DNA from: CADEEN01 sp963816315
GTDB taxonomy: Bacteria > Pseudomonadota > Gammaproteobacteria > Burkholderiales > Burkholderiaceae_C
Reading direction: 5' to 3'
Assembly (NCBI GenBank): GCA_963816315.1
Contig: CAWFJZ010000048.1
Span: forward strand, 186,001-250,000
DNA length: 64,000 nucleotides
Each line of letters starts with the position of its first letter. Within the stretch, counting starts at the first letter, position 1. Of this stretch, positions 29,656 through 38,991 are shown piece after piece. The translations under genes and the position numbers were made by a program. Under the pieces are notes generated by a model, which searched no databases, was not told the origin of the DNA, and worked only from the letters and a program-made list of their open reading frames with translations.

Positions 29656-30522
29656 CTACCTTGCGCGCTCGATGGCCTCGCACAACAGCGCCGCGCCCTC
29701 GACGAAGCGCGGCCCCATGCGCCCGATCAGGTTGCCGTCGATCGACTCGAAGCGCTGCTGCCTGACGGCGCTGACGCTCGTGAAACGCCGCCACGCGGCG
29801 AAGTCGCGCGCGCTGTCCTGCGCGCGGCCCGACGACGCGATCAGCTGCGGGTCGGCGCCGACAGCCGCTTCCCAACTCACGGTGGGAGTCAGCAGCGGCA
29901 GCGCGGCGAAGACGTTGACGCCGCCGCACAGGCGCATCGCTTCGCTGATCAGGTGCTCGCGGTTGATCGTCATCAGCGGTTCGTGCCAGAGCTGCCAGAA
30001 CGCGCGCACCGGCGGCTTGCCTTCGTAGCGCCTGGCGAGCGCTTGCCATTGGCCCTCGAAGTGGCGTGCCGCAGCGTCGGCGGTGTCGGCGTGGCCGAGC
30101 AGGGTGCCCAGGCGGCGCAGCGTGTCGGCAATGCCTTGCGCATGACGAATCTCGGACTCGTACACCGTCAGGCCCAGCGAGCGCAGGCGCGCCTTGTGGC
30201 GTTCGTTCAGGCCGCTGCCCCAGACCAGCACGAGATCGGGTTTGAGTTTGGCGATGCGTTCGAAGTCGATGACGTGCGCGTCGCCGACGACGGGCAGCGC
30301 CTTCGCAGCCTCGGGAAAATCGGAGAAGCGGATCGCGCCCACCATCGCCTCGCCGCCTCCGGCTGCATACGCGAGTTCGGTCAGGTGCGGGCCGAGGCTG
30401 ACGATGCGCTTGGCCGGCGCTGCAAGCACGACGACGTGTTGCGTGTCGTCGGTGACGCGCACTTCGGCACGCGATACAAAGGCTGCGAACGCAGCGATCA
30501 GCGCGAACGGCAAACGTCTCAC
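29656..30522 (-). CDS. btuF: Cobalamin-binding periplasmic protein
   Basis: A 288-residue BtuF-like class III binding protein with a short signal peptide (LPFALIAAFAAFVSRA) and the two lobes AKRIVSLGPHLTELAYAAGG and KLKPDLVLVWGSGLNERHKA, ending in FVEGAALLCEAIERAR. GTG 30522 overlaps the nth stop (GTGA). It should deliver B12 to BtuCD, but it lies on the opposite strand 2.4 kb away, with the decayed segment in between. No riboswitch is visible upstream because the gene follows nth directly. Confidence 0.9.
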   Translation of the reverse strand: MRRLPFALIAAFAAFVSRAEVRVTDDTQHVVVLAAPAKRIVSLGPHLTELAYAAGGGEAMVGAIRFSDFPEAAKALPVVGDAHVIDFERIAKLKPDLVLVWGSGLNERHKARLRSLGLTVYESEIRHAQGIADTLRRLGTLLGHADTADAAARHFEGQWQALARRYEGKPPVRAFWQLWHEPLMTINREHLISEAMRLCGGVNVFAALPLLTPTVSWEAAVGADPQLIASSGRAQDSARDFAAWRRFTSVSAVRQQRFESIDGNLIGRMGPRFVEGAALLCEAIERAR

Positions 30523-31157
30523 GGCGCGGCCGTCTTCGGCTCGAACGCGCACTGCGCGGCCACCTGGCACTGCCAGCACAGCGGCTTGCGTGCCACGCAC
30601 ACATAGCGCCCGTGCAGGATCAACCAATGATGCGCATCGACGCGGTAGCGTTCGGGCACGGCCTTCATCAGCTTCATCTCGACCTCGTACGGCGTCTTGC
30701 CCGGCGCCAGGCCGGTGCGGTTGCCGACGCGAAAGATGTGCGTGTCCACGGCCATCGTCGGCTCGCCGAAGGCGACGTTGAGGACGACGTTGGCGGTCTT
30801 GCGGCCGACGCCCGGCAGCGCTTCGAGCGCTTCGCGCGAGCGCGGCACGTTGCCGCCATGTTGCTCGACGAGCATGCGGCAGGCTTCATGCAAATGCCTG
30901 GCCTTGTTGCGGTACAGACCGATCGTCTTGATGTGCTCTTCGATGCCGGCAACGCCGAGGGCGAGCATCTTCTGCGGCGTCGGCGCGATCGCGAAGAGGC
31001 GCTTGGTCGCCTTGTTGACGCCGACGTCGGTGGCCTGCGCCGACAGCAGCACGGCGGCCACGAGCTCGAAGACGCTGCTGTATTCGAGTTCGGAGGCCGG
31101 CTGCGGATTCGCCGCGCGCAGCGTGGCGAACAAGGTCTCGATGTCGTGCGGCTTCAT
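30519..31157 (-). CDS. nth: Endonuclease III
   Basis: A 212-residue base-excision repair glycosylase/AP lyase that removes oxidised pyrimidines. It has LLSAQATDVGVNKATKRLF (with the catalytic-site region), helix-hairpin-helix LPGVGRKTANVVLN with the catalytic Lys, VDTHIFRVGNRTGLA with the catalytic Asp, and the C-terminal 4Fe-4S ligands C-x6-C-x2-C-x5-C. The start overlaps the rsxB stop, and the stop overlaps btuF. Confidence 0.97.
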   Translation of the reverse strand: MKPHDIETLFATLRAANPQPASELEYSSVFELVAAVLLSAQATDVGVNKATKRLFAIAPTPQKMLALGVAGIEEHIKTIGLYRNKARHLHEACRMLVEQHGGNVPRSREALEALPGVGRKTANVVLNVAFGEPTMAVDTHIFRVGNRTGLAPGKTPYEVEMKLMKAVPERYRVDAHHWLILHGRYVCVARKPLCWQCQVAAQCAFEPKTAAP

Positions 31158-31819
31158 GTGGATTTGCCGGCGCGTTCGCGCGCACGTTGCATCGCCGCTT
31201 CGATGGTGGCGCGCTTGCGATCGAGCGCGGCGGCATCGGTGATCGTGCTTGATGCTGCCAGGTCGGCGAGTTTGTGCTTTGCTTTCTCGGCCAGGCGCGC
31301 GTCGTTGTCTTGCGCATCGCGCTGTTTGCGCGCGCGGTGCGCGGCGTAGCGACTGCGCGCGCGATCGGCGTCGTCTTCGCTCCACGCGCCCCACCCGCTG
31401 CGCCCCGGCGTGGCCTCGACGACGGCGATGCAATCCACCGGACATGCCGGCAGGCACAGCTCGCAGCCGGTGCACAGCGCTTCGATGATGGTGTGCATTG
31501 CCTTCGGCGCGCCGACGATGCAATCCACCGGGCAGGCCTTGATGCACAGCGTGCAGCCGATGCACCAGGCCTCGTCGATGAACATCAGCTTGCGTGGGCC
31601 CTCGGCGCCGTTGGCCGGGTTCAGCACCATCACGTCGCGGCCCGTGATCGCGGCCAAGCGCGCGATGCCCTCGGCGCCGCCGGGTGGGCATTGGTTGATG
31701 GCCGCAACGCCTGCGGCGATGGCGTCGGCGTAAGCGCGGCAATCGGCGTAGCCGCAGCGCGTGCACTGCGTCTGCGGCAGCGCGGCGTCGATGCGTTCGG
31801 CGAGGGAAGGTGCGCTCAC
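31154..31819 (-). CDS. rsxB: RnfB/RsxB-type electron transport ferredoxin
   Basis: 221 residues. The N-terminus has the RnfB 4Fe-4S motif (QCTRCGYADC followed by CPPGG), then two ferredoxin motifs, CIGCTLCIKACPVDCI and CTGCELCLPACPVDCI. The C-terminal helix is charged. It lacks a membrane anchor and is not accompanied by other rnf/rsx genes; Burkholderiales commonly carry this lone form next to nth. It likely donates electrons to Fe-S proteins. Confidence 0.92.
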   Translation of the reverse strand: MSAPSLAERIDAALPQTQCTRCGYADCRAYADAIAAGVAAINQCPPGGAEGIARLAAITGRDVMVLNPANGAEGPRKLMFIDEAWCIGCTLCIKACPVDCIVGAPKAMHTIIEALCTGCELCLPACPVDCIAVVEATPGRSGWGAWSEDDADRARSRYAAHRARKQRDAQDNDARLAEKAKHKLADLAASSTITDAAALDRKRATIEAAMQRARERAGKST

Positions 31820-31826
31820 GCGCCGA

Positions 31827-33158
31827 TTATCGGCGGCGTGTTTTCGCAGGCGCTTTCTTGGCCGCCGTCTTCTTCACCGCTGTCTTCTCGGCCGCTTTCG
31901 CAGCCGCAGGCAACGGCCCGCTGCCGTACTTGGCGATGAACTCGCGCACTGTCGGATAGACCTTCTCGCGCCAGCGCCGGCCGGAGAAGATGCCGTAGTG
32001 GCCGGCGCCTTCGGCGTCGTAGTGGAACTGTCGCGCCTTCGGCAAGCCGGTGCACAAGTCATGCGCGGCCCGCGTCTGGCCGGCGCCGGAAATGTCGTCG
32101 AGCTCGCCTTCGATCGTCAGCAACGCGCCGGTCGTGATGTCCTGCGGCTTGACCAGCTCGCCGTTGACGCGCCAGGTGCCGTTGACGAGCGCGAAGTCCT
32201 GGAAGACGACCTTGATCGTGTCGAGGTAGTACTCGGCCGGCATGTCGAGCACGGCGTTGTACTCGTCGTAGAACTTGCGGTGGCTTTCGGCGCTGTCGTC
32301 GTCGCCGCGCATCAGGTCGAGGAAGTAGTCGTAGTGCGACGTCATGTGGCGGTCGGGGTTCATCGCCACGAAGCCGGTGTGCTGCAAAAAGCCCGGATAG
32401 ACGCGCCGCGTCGAGCCGGGGTAGTTCGACGGCACGCGGTAGATCACGTTGTGCTCGAACCATTCGTGGCTCTTGTTCATCGCCAGGTTGTTGACGGCCG
32501 TGGGCGACTTGCGGGCATCGATCGGGCCGCCCATCATCGTCAGCGTGCGCGGCGTGAACTCGCCGCGGCTGGCCATCAGCGAGACGGCGGCGAGCACCGG
32601 CACCGTCGGCTGGCAGACCGAGATCACGTTGACCTCGGGGCCGATGTGGCGGATGAACTCTTCGATGTAGGCCACGTAATCGTCGAGGTGGAAGGGGCCG
32701 ACGTCGGCCGGCACCATGCGCGCATCCGTCCAGTCGGTGATGAAGACCTTGTGGTGTTGCAGCAGGTTCTTCACCGTGTCGCGCAGCAGTGTCGAATGGT
32801 GGCCCGACAGCGGCGCCACCACCAGCACCGGCGGCTGCTGCTTCATGTCGCCGAGCGCGGTCGGGTCGTCGGTGAAGCGCTTGAAGCGCAGCAGGCGGCA
32901 GAACGGCTTGTCGATCGCCACCTGCTCCTGCACGGCGACCTGCACGCCATCGACTTCGGCGCTGGTGATCTCGAAAGGCGGCTTCTCGTACTCCTTGGCC
33001 AGACGGTGCATCAGGTCGAAGCCGGCCGAGACGCGCTGCGCCATTGGCCCGTGCGCGAACGGCGACAGCGGGTGGTTGTAGAGCTTCGACGTGGCGCTCG
33101 CGAACTCGGAGAACGGCGAGAGCAGGGCGCGTTGGGTTTCGTAGAACTGGTAGAGCAT
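31827..33158 (-). CDS. phaZ: Intracellular poly(3-hydroxybutyrate) depolymerase
   Basis: 443 residues that mobilise storage PHB. The nucleophile motif is ISVCQPTVPVL, with Cys where lipases have Ser, as in the Ralstonia PhaZa1 class; HYDAEGAGHYGIFSGRRWRE carries the catalytic His. The start is the Met at 33158 (MLYQFYETQRALLSPFSEFA). A lysine/alanine tail (EKTAVKKTAAKKAPAKTRRR) resembles the C-terminal repeats of histone H1-like or phasin-type proteins and may tether the enzyme to granules or DNA. Confidence 0.93.
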   Translation of the reverse strand: MLYQFYETQRALLSPFSEFASATSKLYNHPLSPFAHGPMAQRVSAGFDLMHRLAKEYEKPPFEITSAEVDGVQVAVQEQVAIDKPFCRLLRFKRFTDDPTALGDMKQQPPVLVVAPLSGHHSTLLRDTVKNLLQHHKVFITDWTDARMVPADVGPFHLDDYVAYIEEFIRHIGPEVNVISVCQPTVPVLAAVSLMASRGEFTPRTLTMMGGPIDARKSPTAVNNLAMNKSHEWFEHNVIYRVPSNYPGSTRRVYPGFLQHTGFVAMNPDRHMTSHYDYFLDLMRGDDDSAESHRKFYDEYNAVLDMPAEYYLDTIKVVFQDFALVNGTWRVNGELVKPQDITTGALLTIEGELDDISGAGQTRAAHDLCTGLPKARQFHYDAEGAGHYGIFSGRRWREKVYPTVREFIAKYGSGPLPAAAKAAEKTAVKKTAAKKAPAKTRRR

Positions 33159-33273
33159 GGGCCAAGTGTGCACTGGATGTTGCGTTGCAACAATCGTGCG
33201 ATACCCCGCAGCCGTGAACCAGCGCAAAAACACCTATGAAAACCACGCTTCTGGCGCGTGGCTTTCCATAGCC

Positions 33274-34470
33274 TTACATCACTTTGGCGATGGCCGAGAC
33301 CACCGCGTCGATGTTTTTCGCGTTCAGCGCGGCCACGCAGATGCGGCCCGAATCGACGCCGTAGATGCCGAACTCGCCGCGCAAGCGATGCATCTGCGTG
33401 GCGTTCAGGCCCGAGTAGCTGAACATGCCCTGCTGCTGGGCGATGAAGCCCATGTCTTGCTTCACGCCGGCTGCGGCGAGTTTTTCGACCAGCGCCATGC
33501 GCATGGCCTTGATGCGCACGCGCATGCCCGCCAGCTCATCTTCCCATTGCGCGCGCAGGTCCGGCGTGGCCAGCACGGTGGCGACGATCTGCGCGCCGTG
33601 CGTCGGCGGGTTGGAGTAGTTGGTGCGGATGACGATCTTCAACTGCGACAACACGCGCGAGGTTTCTTCGGCGTTTTTGCAGACGACGGACAGGGCGCCG
33701 ACGCGCTCGCCATAGAGCGAGAAGCTCTTCGAGAACGAGGTGGCGATGAAGAGGTCCACGCCGCTGGCGACGAACTTGGCGACGGCCGCGCCGTCTTCGG
33801 CGATGCCTTGGCCAAAGCCCTGATACGCCATGTCGAGGAAGGGCACGAGGTTGCGCGCCTTGACGATGGCGACGGCCTCGTCCCATTGCGCCGGCGTCAG
33901 GTCAACCCCCGTCGGGTTGTGGCAGCAGGCGTGCAGCACGACGATCGTGCCGGCGGGGGCGGCTTGCAGCGCAGTGCGCATGGCGGCGAAGTCGATGCCG
34001 TGGGTCTTGGCGTCGTAGTACGGATACTCGGCAACGTCGAAGCCGGCGCGGGTGAACAGGGCGCGGTGGTTCTCCCAGCTCGGCGCGCTGATCAGCACGC
34101 TCGCTGCGGGGTTCACCTGCTTGAGGAAATCAGCGCCGACCTTCAGGCCGCCGGTGCCGCCGACAGCCTGCACGGTGGCAACGCGTTGGGACTTAAGCGC
34201 GTCGCTGTCGGCGCCGAAGACCAGGCTCTGCACGGCAGCGTCGTAGGCGGCGATGCCGTCGATCGGCAGATAGCCGCGCGGCTTGGCGGCCTCGGCCATC
34301 GCCTGCTCTGCGGCGGACACGCACTTGAGCAGCGGCAGCTTGCCGTTCTCGTCGTAATAGACGCCCACGCCGAGGTTGACCTTGTTCGGGTTCGGGTCGC
34401 TGCCGAACTGTTCGTTCAAACCCAGGATCGGGTCGCGCGGGGCCATTTCGACGTTCGTAAAGAGGCTCAT
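33274..34470 (-). CDS. Aspartate/aromatic amino acid aminotransferase
   Basis: A 398-residue class I PLP enzyme of the AspC/TyrB group. The start SLFTNVEMAPRDPILGLNEQ is typical, followed by VNLGVGVYYDENGKLPLLKC, HACCHNPTGVDLT and the PLP lysine in TSFSKSFSLYGERVGA. An arginine binding the substrate carboxylate is in SGRICVAALN. AspC and TyrB cannot be separated from the sequence alone. It is divergent from uvrB with about 70 bp between. Confidence 0.92.
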   Translation of the reverse strand: MSLFTNVEMAPRDPILGLNEQFGSDPNPNKVNLGVGVYYDENGKLPLLKCVSAAEQAMAEAAKPRGYLPIDGIAAYDAAVQSLVFGADSDALKSQRVATVQAVGGTGGLKVGADFLKQVNPAASVLISAPSWENHRALFTRAGFDVAEYPYYDAKTHGIDFAAMRTALQAAPAGTIVVLHACCHNPTGVDLTPAQWDEAVAIVKARNLVPFLDMAYQGFGQGIAEDGAAVAKFVASGVDLFIATSFSKSFSLYGERVGALSVVCKNAEETSRVLSQLKIVIRTNYSNPPTHGAQIVATVLATPDLRAQWEDELAGMRVRIKAMRMALVEKLAAAGVKQDMGFIAQQQGMFSYSGLNATQMHRLRGEFGIYGVDSGRICVAALNAKNIDAVVSAIAKVM

Positions 34471-34541
34471 GACATTGCGGTGGCAGTAGGGGGAGGAGGG
34501 GCGCTACTCGTTGGAGTAGGCTGACGGGTTGCAGTGATTTT

Positions 34542-36668
34542 ATGAGCCAAGCCGTGCCACCACCGATGCTGAAACGACCAGAACCGATGCCTGAGGCCGA
34601 GCCGGCCGGCGAGTTCGTGTCCTTCCCCGACTCGCCGTTCCAGTTGTTCATGCCGTACCCGCCCGCCGGCGACCAGCCGCAGGCGATCGACAAACTCGTC
34701 GAAGGCGTCAACGACGGCTTGACCTTTCAGACCCTGCTCGGCGTCACCGGCTCGGGCAAGACGTTCACGATGGCCAACGTGATCGCGCGCCTCGGCCGCC
34801 CGGCGATCGTCTTTGCGCCGAACAAGACGCTGGCCGCGCAGCTCTACAGCGAGTTCCGCGAATTCTTTCCGAAGAACGCGGTCGAGTACTTCGTCAGCTA
34901 CTACGACTACTACCAGCCCGAGGCCTATGTGCCGCAGCGCGACCTGTTCATCGAGAAGGACAGCGCGATCAACGAGCACATCGAGCAGATGCGCCTCTCG
35001 GCGACGAAGAGCGTGCTCGAACGCCGCGACACGATCATCGTGGCGTCGGTGAGCGCGATCTACGGCATCGGCAAACCGGAGGATTACGCGCAGATGCGCT
35101 TCATCGTCCGCACCGGCGACAAGATCGGCCAGCGCGACGTGATCCAGCAGTTGATCCGCATGCAGTACACGCGCAACGAGACCGATTTTTCGCGCGGCGG
35201 CTTTCGTGTGCGCGGCGATGTGATCGACATCTTTCCGGCCGAGCACAGCGAGCTCGCCATCCGCATCGAACTTTTCGACGATCAGATCGAGAGCCTGTCG
35301 CTGCTCGACCCGCTGACCGGCCGCATCCGGCAGAAGGTGCCGCGCTTCGTCATCTACCCTTCGAGCCACTACGTGACGCCGCGCGACCGCGTGCTCGCCG
35401 CCGTCGAGACGATCAAGGCCGAGCTGCGCGAGCGGCTCGATGAGTTCGTCAAGGCCGGCAAGCTGGTCGAGGCGCAGCGGCTGGAGCAGCGCACGCGCTT
35501 CGATCTGGAAATGATGAACGAGGTCGGCCACTGCAAGGGCATCGAGAACTACACGCGCCATCTGTCGGGCGCCGCGCCGGGCGAACCGCCTTCGACGATG
35601 GTCGATTACCTGCCGAAAGACGCGTTGATGTTCCTCGACGAGAGCCACGTGCTGATCGGCCAGTTCGGCGGCATGTTCAACGGCGACCGCGCGCGCAAGA
35701 CCACGCTCGTCGAATACGGCTTTCGCCTGCCGAGTGCGCTCGACAACCGGCCGCTGAAGTTCGAGGAGTTCGAGAAGCGGATGCGGCAGGTCGTCTTCGT
35801 CTCGGCCACGCCGGCCGACTACGAGCAGCGCCACGCCGGGCAGGTGGTGGAGCAGGTCGTGCGGCCGACGGGACTGATCGATCCTGTCGTCGAAGTGCGT
35901 CCTGCGACGCACCAGGTGGACGATGTGCTGCAGGAGATCCACGAGCGCGTAAAGGTGGGCGAGCGCGTGCTGATCACGACGCTGACCAAGCGCATGGCCG
36001 AGCAGCTCACCGACTACTTGAGCGACAACGGCGTGAAAGTGCGCTATCTGCACAGCGACATCGACACCGTCGAGCGCGTCGAGATCATTCGCGACTTGCG
36101 CCTGGGCGTATTCGACGTGCTGGTGGGCATCAACCTGCTGCGCGAGGGCCTGGATATTCCCGAGGTTTCGCTGGTGGCGATCCTCGACGCCGACAAGGAA
36201 GGCTTCCTTCGCGCCGAACGCTCGCTGATCCAGACCATCGGCCGAGCGGCGCGCCACCTGAGCGGCAAGGCGATCCTCTACGCCGACCGGATCACCGACT
36301 CGATGAAAAAGGCGATCGACGAAACCGACCGCCGGCGCATCAAGCAGGTCGCTTTCAACACCGAGCACGGCATCACGCCGCGCAGCGTCATCAAGCAGGT
36401 GCGCGAGATGATCGACGGCGCGGTCTCCGACAAGACCGCCAAGGAAGATTTGGCCAAGGCGCAGCTCGCGGCCGAGGTCGGCGCTTTCGACGAGAAGGAT
36501 CTCGCCAAGCGCATCAAGCAGTTGGAGAAGCAGATGCTCGAACACGCCAAGAACCTCGAGTTCGAGAAGGCGGCGCGGGTGCGCGACCAATTGGCGTTGT
36601 TGCGCGAGCAGGCGTTCGGCGCCGGCGGGCATGACACCAACGTCGTTCCGCTGATGAACAAACCATGA
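34542..36668 (+). CDS. uvrB: Excinuclease ABC subunit B
   Basis: A 708-residue nucleotide-excision repair helicase-like protein. It has PAGDQPQAIDKLVEGVNDG, Walker A GVTGSGKTFTMAN near residue 67, the beta-hairpin YYDYYQPEAYVPQRD, the DEAD-like box FLDESHV, motif VGINLLREGLDIPEVSLVAI and the C-terminal UVR domain LEKQMLEHAKNLEFEKAARV. The frame is clean. The stop overlaps the next ATG by 4 bp. Confidence 0.98.
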   Translation: MSQAVPPPMLKRPEPMPEAEPAGEFVSFPDSPFQLFMPYPPAGDQPQAIDKLVEGVNDGLTFQTLLGVTGSGKTFTMANVIARLGRPAIVFAPNKTLAAQLYSEFREFFPKNAVEYFVSYYDYYQPEAYVPQRDLFIEKDSAINEHIEQMRLSATKSVLERRDTIIVASVSAIYGIGKPEDYAQMRFIVRTGDKIGQRDVIQQLIRMQYTRNETDFSRGGFRVRGDVIDIFPAEHSELAIRIELFDDQIESLSLLDPLTGRIRQKVPRFVIYPSSHYVTPRDRVLAAVETIKAELRERLDEFVKAGKLVEAQRLEQRTRFDLEMMNEVGHCKGIENYTRHLSGAAPGEPPSTMVDYLPKDALMFLDESHVLIGQFGGMFNGDRARKTTLVEYGFRLPSALDNRPLKFEEFEKRMRQVVFVSATPADYEQRHAGQVVEQVVRPTGLIDPVVEVRPATHQVDDVLQEIHERVKVGERVLITTLTKRMAEQLTDYLSDNGVKVRYLHSDIDTVERVEIIRDLRLGVFDVLVGINLLREGLDIPEVSLVAILDADKEGFLRAERSLIQTIGRAARHLSGKAILYADRITDSMKKAIDETDRRRIKQVAFNTEHGITPRSVIKQVREMIDGAVSDKTAKEDLAKAQLAAEVGAFDEKDLAKRIKQLEKQMLEHAKNLEFEKAARVRDQLALLREQAFGAGGHDTNVVPLMNKP

Positions 36669-37123
36669 GAGTGCTGATGGTCTGCCTGGGCAACATCTGC
36701 CGCTCGCCCACCGCGGAGGCCGTGCTCCGGGCCAAGCTCGACGCAGCAGGGTTGGGCCAGCGCGTCGCCGTCGATTCCGCCGGCACCGGCGATTGGCACG
36801 TCGGCAGTCCACCCGACGCGCGCTCGCAGCGCCACGCCGCGAAGCGCGGCTACGACCTGTCTTCGCTGCGCGGGCGGCAGGTGGCCGAGGCCGATTTCCA
36901 CCGCTTCGACCTCATCCTGGCCATGGACGAAGACAACCTCGCCGATCTGCAGCGCCTGGCCCCCGAGGGCAGTTCACGCGCAGAAGTGCGCCTGTTTGCG
37001 TCCATCGAGGTGCCCGATCCGTACACCGGCGGTGCAGCCGGATTCGAGCAGGTGCTCGACCTGGTGGAAGCGGCCAGTGACACCTGGGTCAAAAACCTTG
37101 CCGCTCGCCTGGGAACTTCCTGA
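36665..37123 (+). CDS. Low-molecular-weight protein tyrosine phosphatase
   Basis: 152 residues with the P-loop VCLGNICRSPTAEAV (C-x5-R-S) at residues 6-20 and the general acid loop VPDPYTGGAAGFEQVLDL near the C-terminus. It acts on phosphotyrosine or small phosphoesters. It overlaps uvrB by 4 bp and ends just before the IscR-type operator, so it belongs with uvrB rather than with isc. Confidence 0.95.
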   Translation: MRVLMVCLGNICRSPTAEAVLRAKLDAAGLGQRVAVDSAGTGDWHVGSPPDARSQRHAAKRGYDLSSLRGRQVAEADFHRFDLILAMDEDNLADLQRLAPEGSSRAEVRLFASIEVPDPYTGGAAGFEQVLDLVEAASDTWVKNLAARLGTS

Positions 37124-37126
37124 CCC

Positions 37127-37150
37127 ATATCCGACCGAATCAGTCGGCTT
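37127..37150 (+). promoter_or_regulatory. IscR-type operator and promoter of the isc operon
   Basis: ATATCCGACCGAATCAGTCG (37127-37146) plus GCTT fits the type 1 IscR site (inverted GAC/GTC halves around an AT-rich centre). A possible -10, TAAACT, lies at 37155-37160, so the site would overlap the -35 region and repress when IscR carries its 2Fe-2S cluster. The iscR ATG is 55 bp downstream. Not tested. Confidence 0.62.
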
Positions 37151-37204
37151 CCGCTAAACTTGAGCAATCTGCTCGGGATAGCACCCCTCTTTTAGGAGTT
37201 CCCC

Positions 37205-37741
37205 ATGCGCTTGACCACCAAAGGCCGTTTTGCCGTCACCGCGATGATCGATCTCGGTCTTCGCTCCACCAATGGGCCGGTGGCCCTGGCGGCCATCAGC
37301 CAGCGCCAGCAGATCTCGCTGTCTTACCTCGAACAGTTGTTCGGCAAGCTGCGCCGCCATGAACTCGTGGAAAGCACGCGCGGCCCCGGCGGCGGCTACT
37401 CGCTCGGCCGCGACTCGGCCGAGATCACCGTGGCCGACATCATCCTGGCCGTCGATGAGCCGCTTGATGCCACCGGCTGCGGCGGCAAAGAACATTGCAT
37501 GGGCGACGACACCGGCAAGTGCATGACGCACGACCTGTGGACGGCGCTGAATCACAAGATGATTGACTTCCTGAGCTCGGTGACGTTGAAGAAACTGGTC
37601 GATGAGCAGATCGCCAAGGGCGTCTCGGTGGCCGAGCAGGCGCCGATGAAGCGCGCGATCTCGTCGGTGCCGGTGGTCAAGCCGATCCGTGTGACCGGCC
37701 CGAACTCGGTGTTCGCGCTCGGCGCCACCTTTGCCAAGTGA
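37205..37741 (+). CDS. iscR: Fe-S cluster-sensing regulator IscR
   Basis: A 178-residue Rrf2-family regulator. The winged helix is in MRLTTKGRFAVTAMIDLGLR and SLSYLEQLFGKLRRHELVES; the cluster ligands lie in CGGKEHCMGDDTGKCMTHDL (three Cys and one His). An unusually Val/Pro-rich tail follows. TTTTAGGAG precedes the ATG. It heads the isc operon and probably autorepresses through the site at 37127. Confidence 0.97.
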   Translation: MRLTTKGRFAVTAMIDLGLRSTNGPVALAAISQRQQISLSYLEQLFGKLRRHELVESTRGPGGGYSLGRDSAEITVADIILAVDEPLDATGCGGKEHCMGDDTGKCMTHDLWTALNHKMIDFLSSVTLKKLVDEQIAKGVSVAEQAPMKRAISSVPVVKPIRVTGPNSVFALGATFAK

Positions 37742-37760
37742 ACCAGAAGAGTTGTTTGCA

Positions 37761-38981
37761 ATGGACATGACGCCCCATTTCCCGATCTACCTCGACTACA
37801 GCGCCACCACGCCCTGCGATCCGCGCGTGGTCGATGCGATGGTGCCGTGGCTGCGCGAGCATTTCGGCAACCCGGCATCGCGCTCGCACGCCTGGGGCTG
37901 GGAAGCCGAAGCGGCGGTCGAGAAGGCGCGCGAGCAGGTGGCCGCGCTGGTCGGCGCCGACCCGCGCGAGATCGTCTGGACGTTGGGCGCCACCGAGAGC
38001 ATCAACCTGGCGTTGAAGGGCGCTGCGCACTTCTACAAGACCAAGGGCAAGCACCTCGTCACCGTGAAGACGGAGCACAAGGCGGTGCTCGACACGATGC
38101 GCGAGCTGGAGCGCCAGGGTTTCGAGGTGACCTACCTCGACGTGCAGGAAGACGGCCTGGTCGATCTGAACCAATTCAAGGACGCGCTGCGGCCCGACAC
38201 GATCCTGGCGGCGGTGATGCTGGTCAACAACGAGATCGGCGTCATCCAGGACATCGCGGCGTTGGGTGCAATCTGCCGCGAACGCGGCATCGTCTTCCAC
38301 GTCGATGCGGCGCAGGCCACCGGCAAGGTGCAGATCGATCTGGCCAATCTGCCGGTCGATCTGATGAGCCTGGCCTCGCACAAGACCTATGGCCCCAAGG
38401 GCATCGGCGCGCTCTACGTGCGCCGCAAGCCGCGCGTGCGCATCGAAGCGCAGATGCACGGTGGCGGCCATGAGCGCGGCATGCGCTCGGGCACGTTGCC
38501 GACGCACCAGTGCGTCGGCATGGGCGAGGCGTTTCGCATCGCGCGCGCCGAGATGGGCGTCGAAGGCGAGCGCATCCGCGGTTTGCAGCAGCGGCTGCTG
38601 CGCGGCTTGAGTGATGTCGAGCAGGTCTTCGTCAACGGCCACCTCGAAAAACGTGTGCCGCACAACCTGAACATGAGCTTCAACTTCGTCGAAGGCGAGT
38701 CGCTGATCATGGGCTGCAAAGGCATCGCGGTGAGTTCGGGCTCGGCCTGCACGAGCGCGAGCCTCGAGCCGAGTTATGTGCTGCGTGCCTTGGGCCGCAG
38801 CGACGAGCTGGCGCATTCGAGCCTGCGCATGACGATCGGCCGCTTCAGCACGACCGAAGAAATCGACCACGCGGCGAGCCTGATCCGCGACCGCGTGGCC
38901 AAGTTGAGAGACCTGTCGCCGCTTTGGGAGATGTACAAGGACGGCATCGACATCTCGACGATTCAATGGACAGCGCATTAA
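37761..38981 (+). CDS. iscS: Cysteine desulfurase IscS
   Basis: A 406-residue PLP enzyme that takes sulfur from cysteine for Fe-S cluster and thio-cofactor synthesis. It has YLDYSATTPCDPRVVDAM, the PLP lysine in SLASHKTYGPKGIGALYVRR, and the mobile catalytic Cys in SSGSACTSASLEPSYVLRAL. The start at ATG 37761 fits the family; an upstream in-frame Met overlaps the iscR stop. Confidence 0.98.
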   Translation: MDMTPHFPIYLDYSATTPCDPRVVDAMVPWLREHFGNPASRSHAWGWEAEAAVEKAREQVAALVGADPREIVWTLGATESINLALKGAAHFYKTKGKHLVTVKTEHKAVLDTMRELERQGFEVTYLDVQEDGLVDLNQFKDALRPDTILAAVMLVNNEIGVIQDIAALGAICRERGIVFHVDAAQATGKVQIDLANLPVDLMSLASHKTYGPKGIGALYVRRKPRVRIEAQMHGGGHERGMRSGTLPTHQCVGMGEAFRIARAEMGVEGERIRGLQQRLLRGLSDVEQVFVNGHLEKRVPHNLNMSFNFVEGESLIMGCKGIAVSSGSACTSASLEPSYVLRALGRSDELAHSSLRMTIGRFSTTEEIDHAASLIRDRVAKLRDLSPLWEMYKDGIDISTIQWTAH

Positions 38982-38991
38982 GGAGACCACC

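Noticed and set aside
34467..36812. Very long open frame antisense to uvrB (781 codons), with similar ones opposite pnp and nuoH/I/J
   Set aside because: High-GC coding regions commonly leave the antisense third-position frame open. The sense strand encodes full-length, well-conserved proteins, and the antisense products are low-complexity (Arg/His/Asp/Val-rich) without domains.
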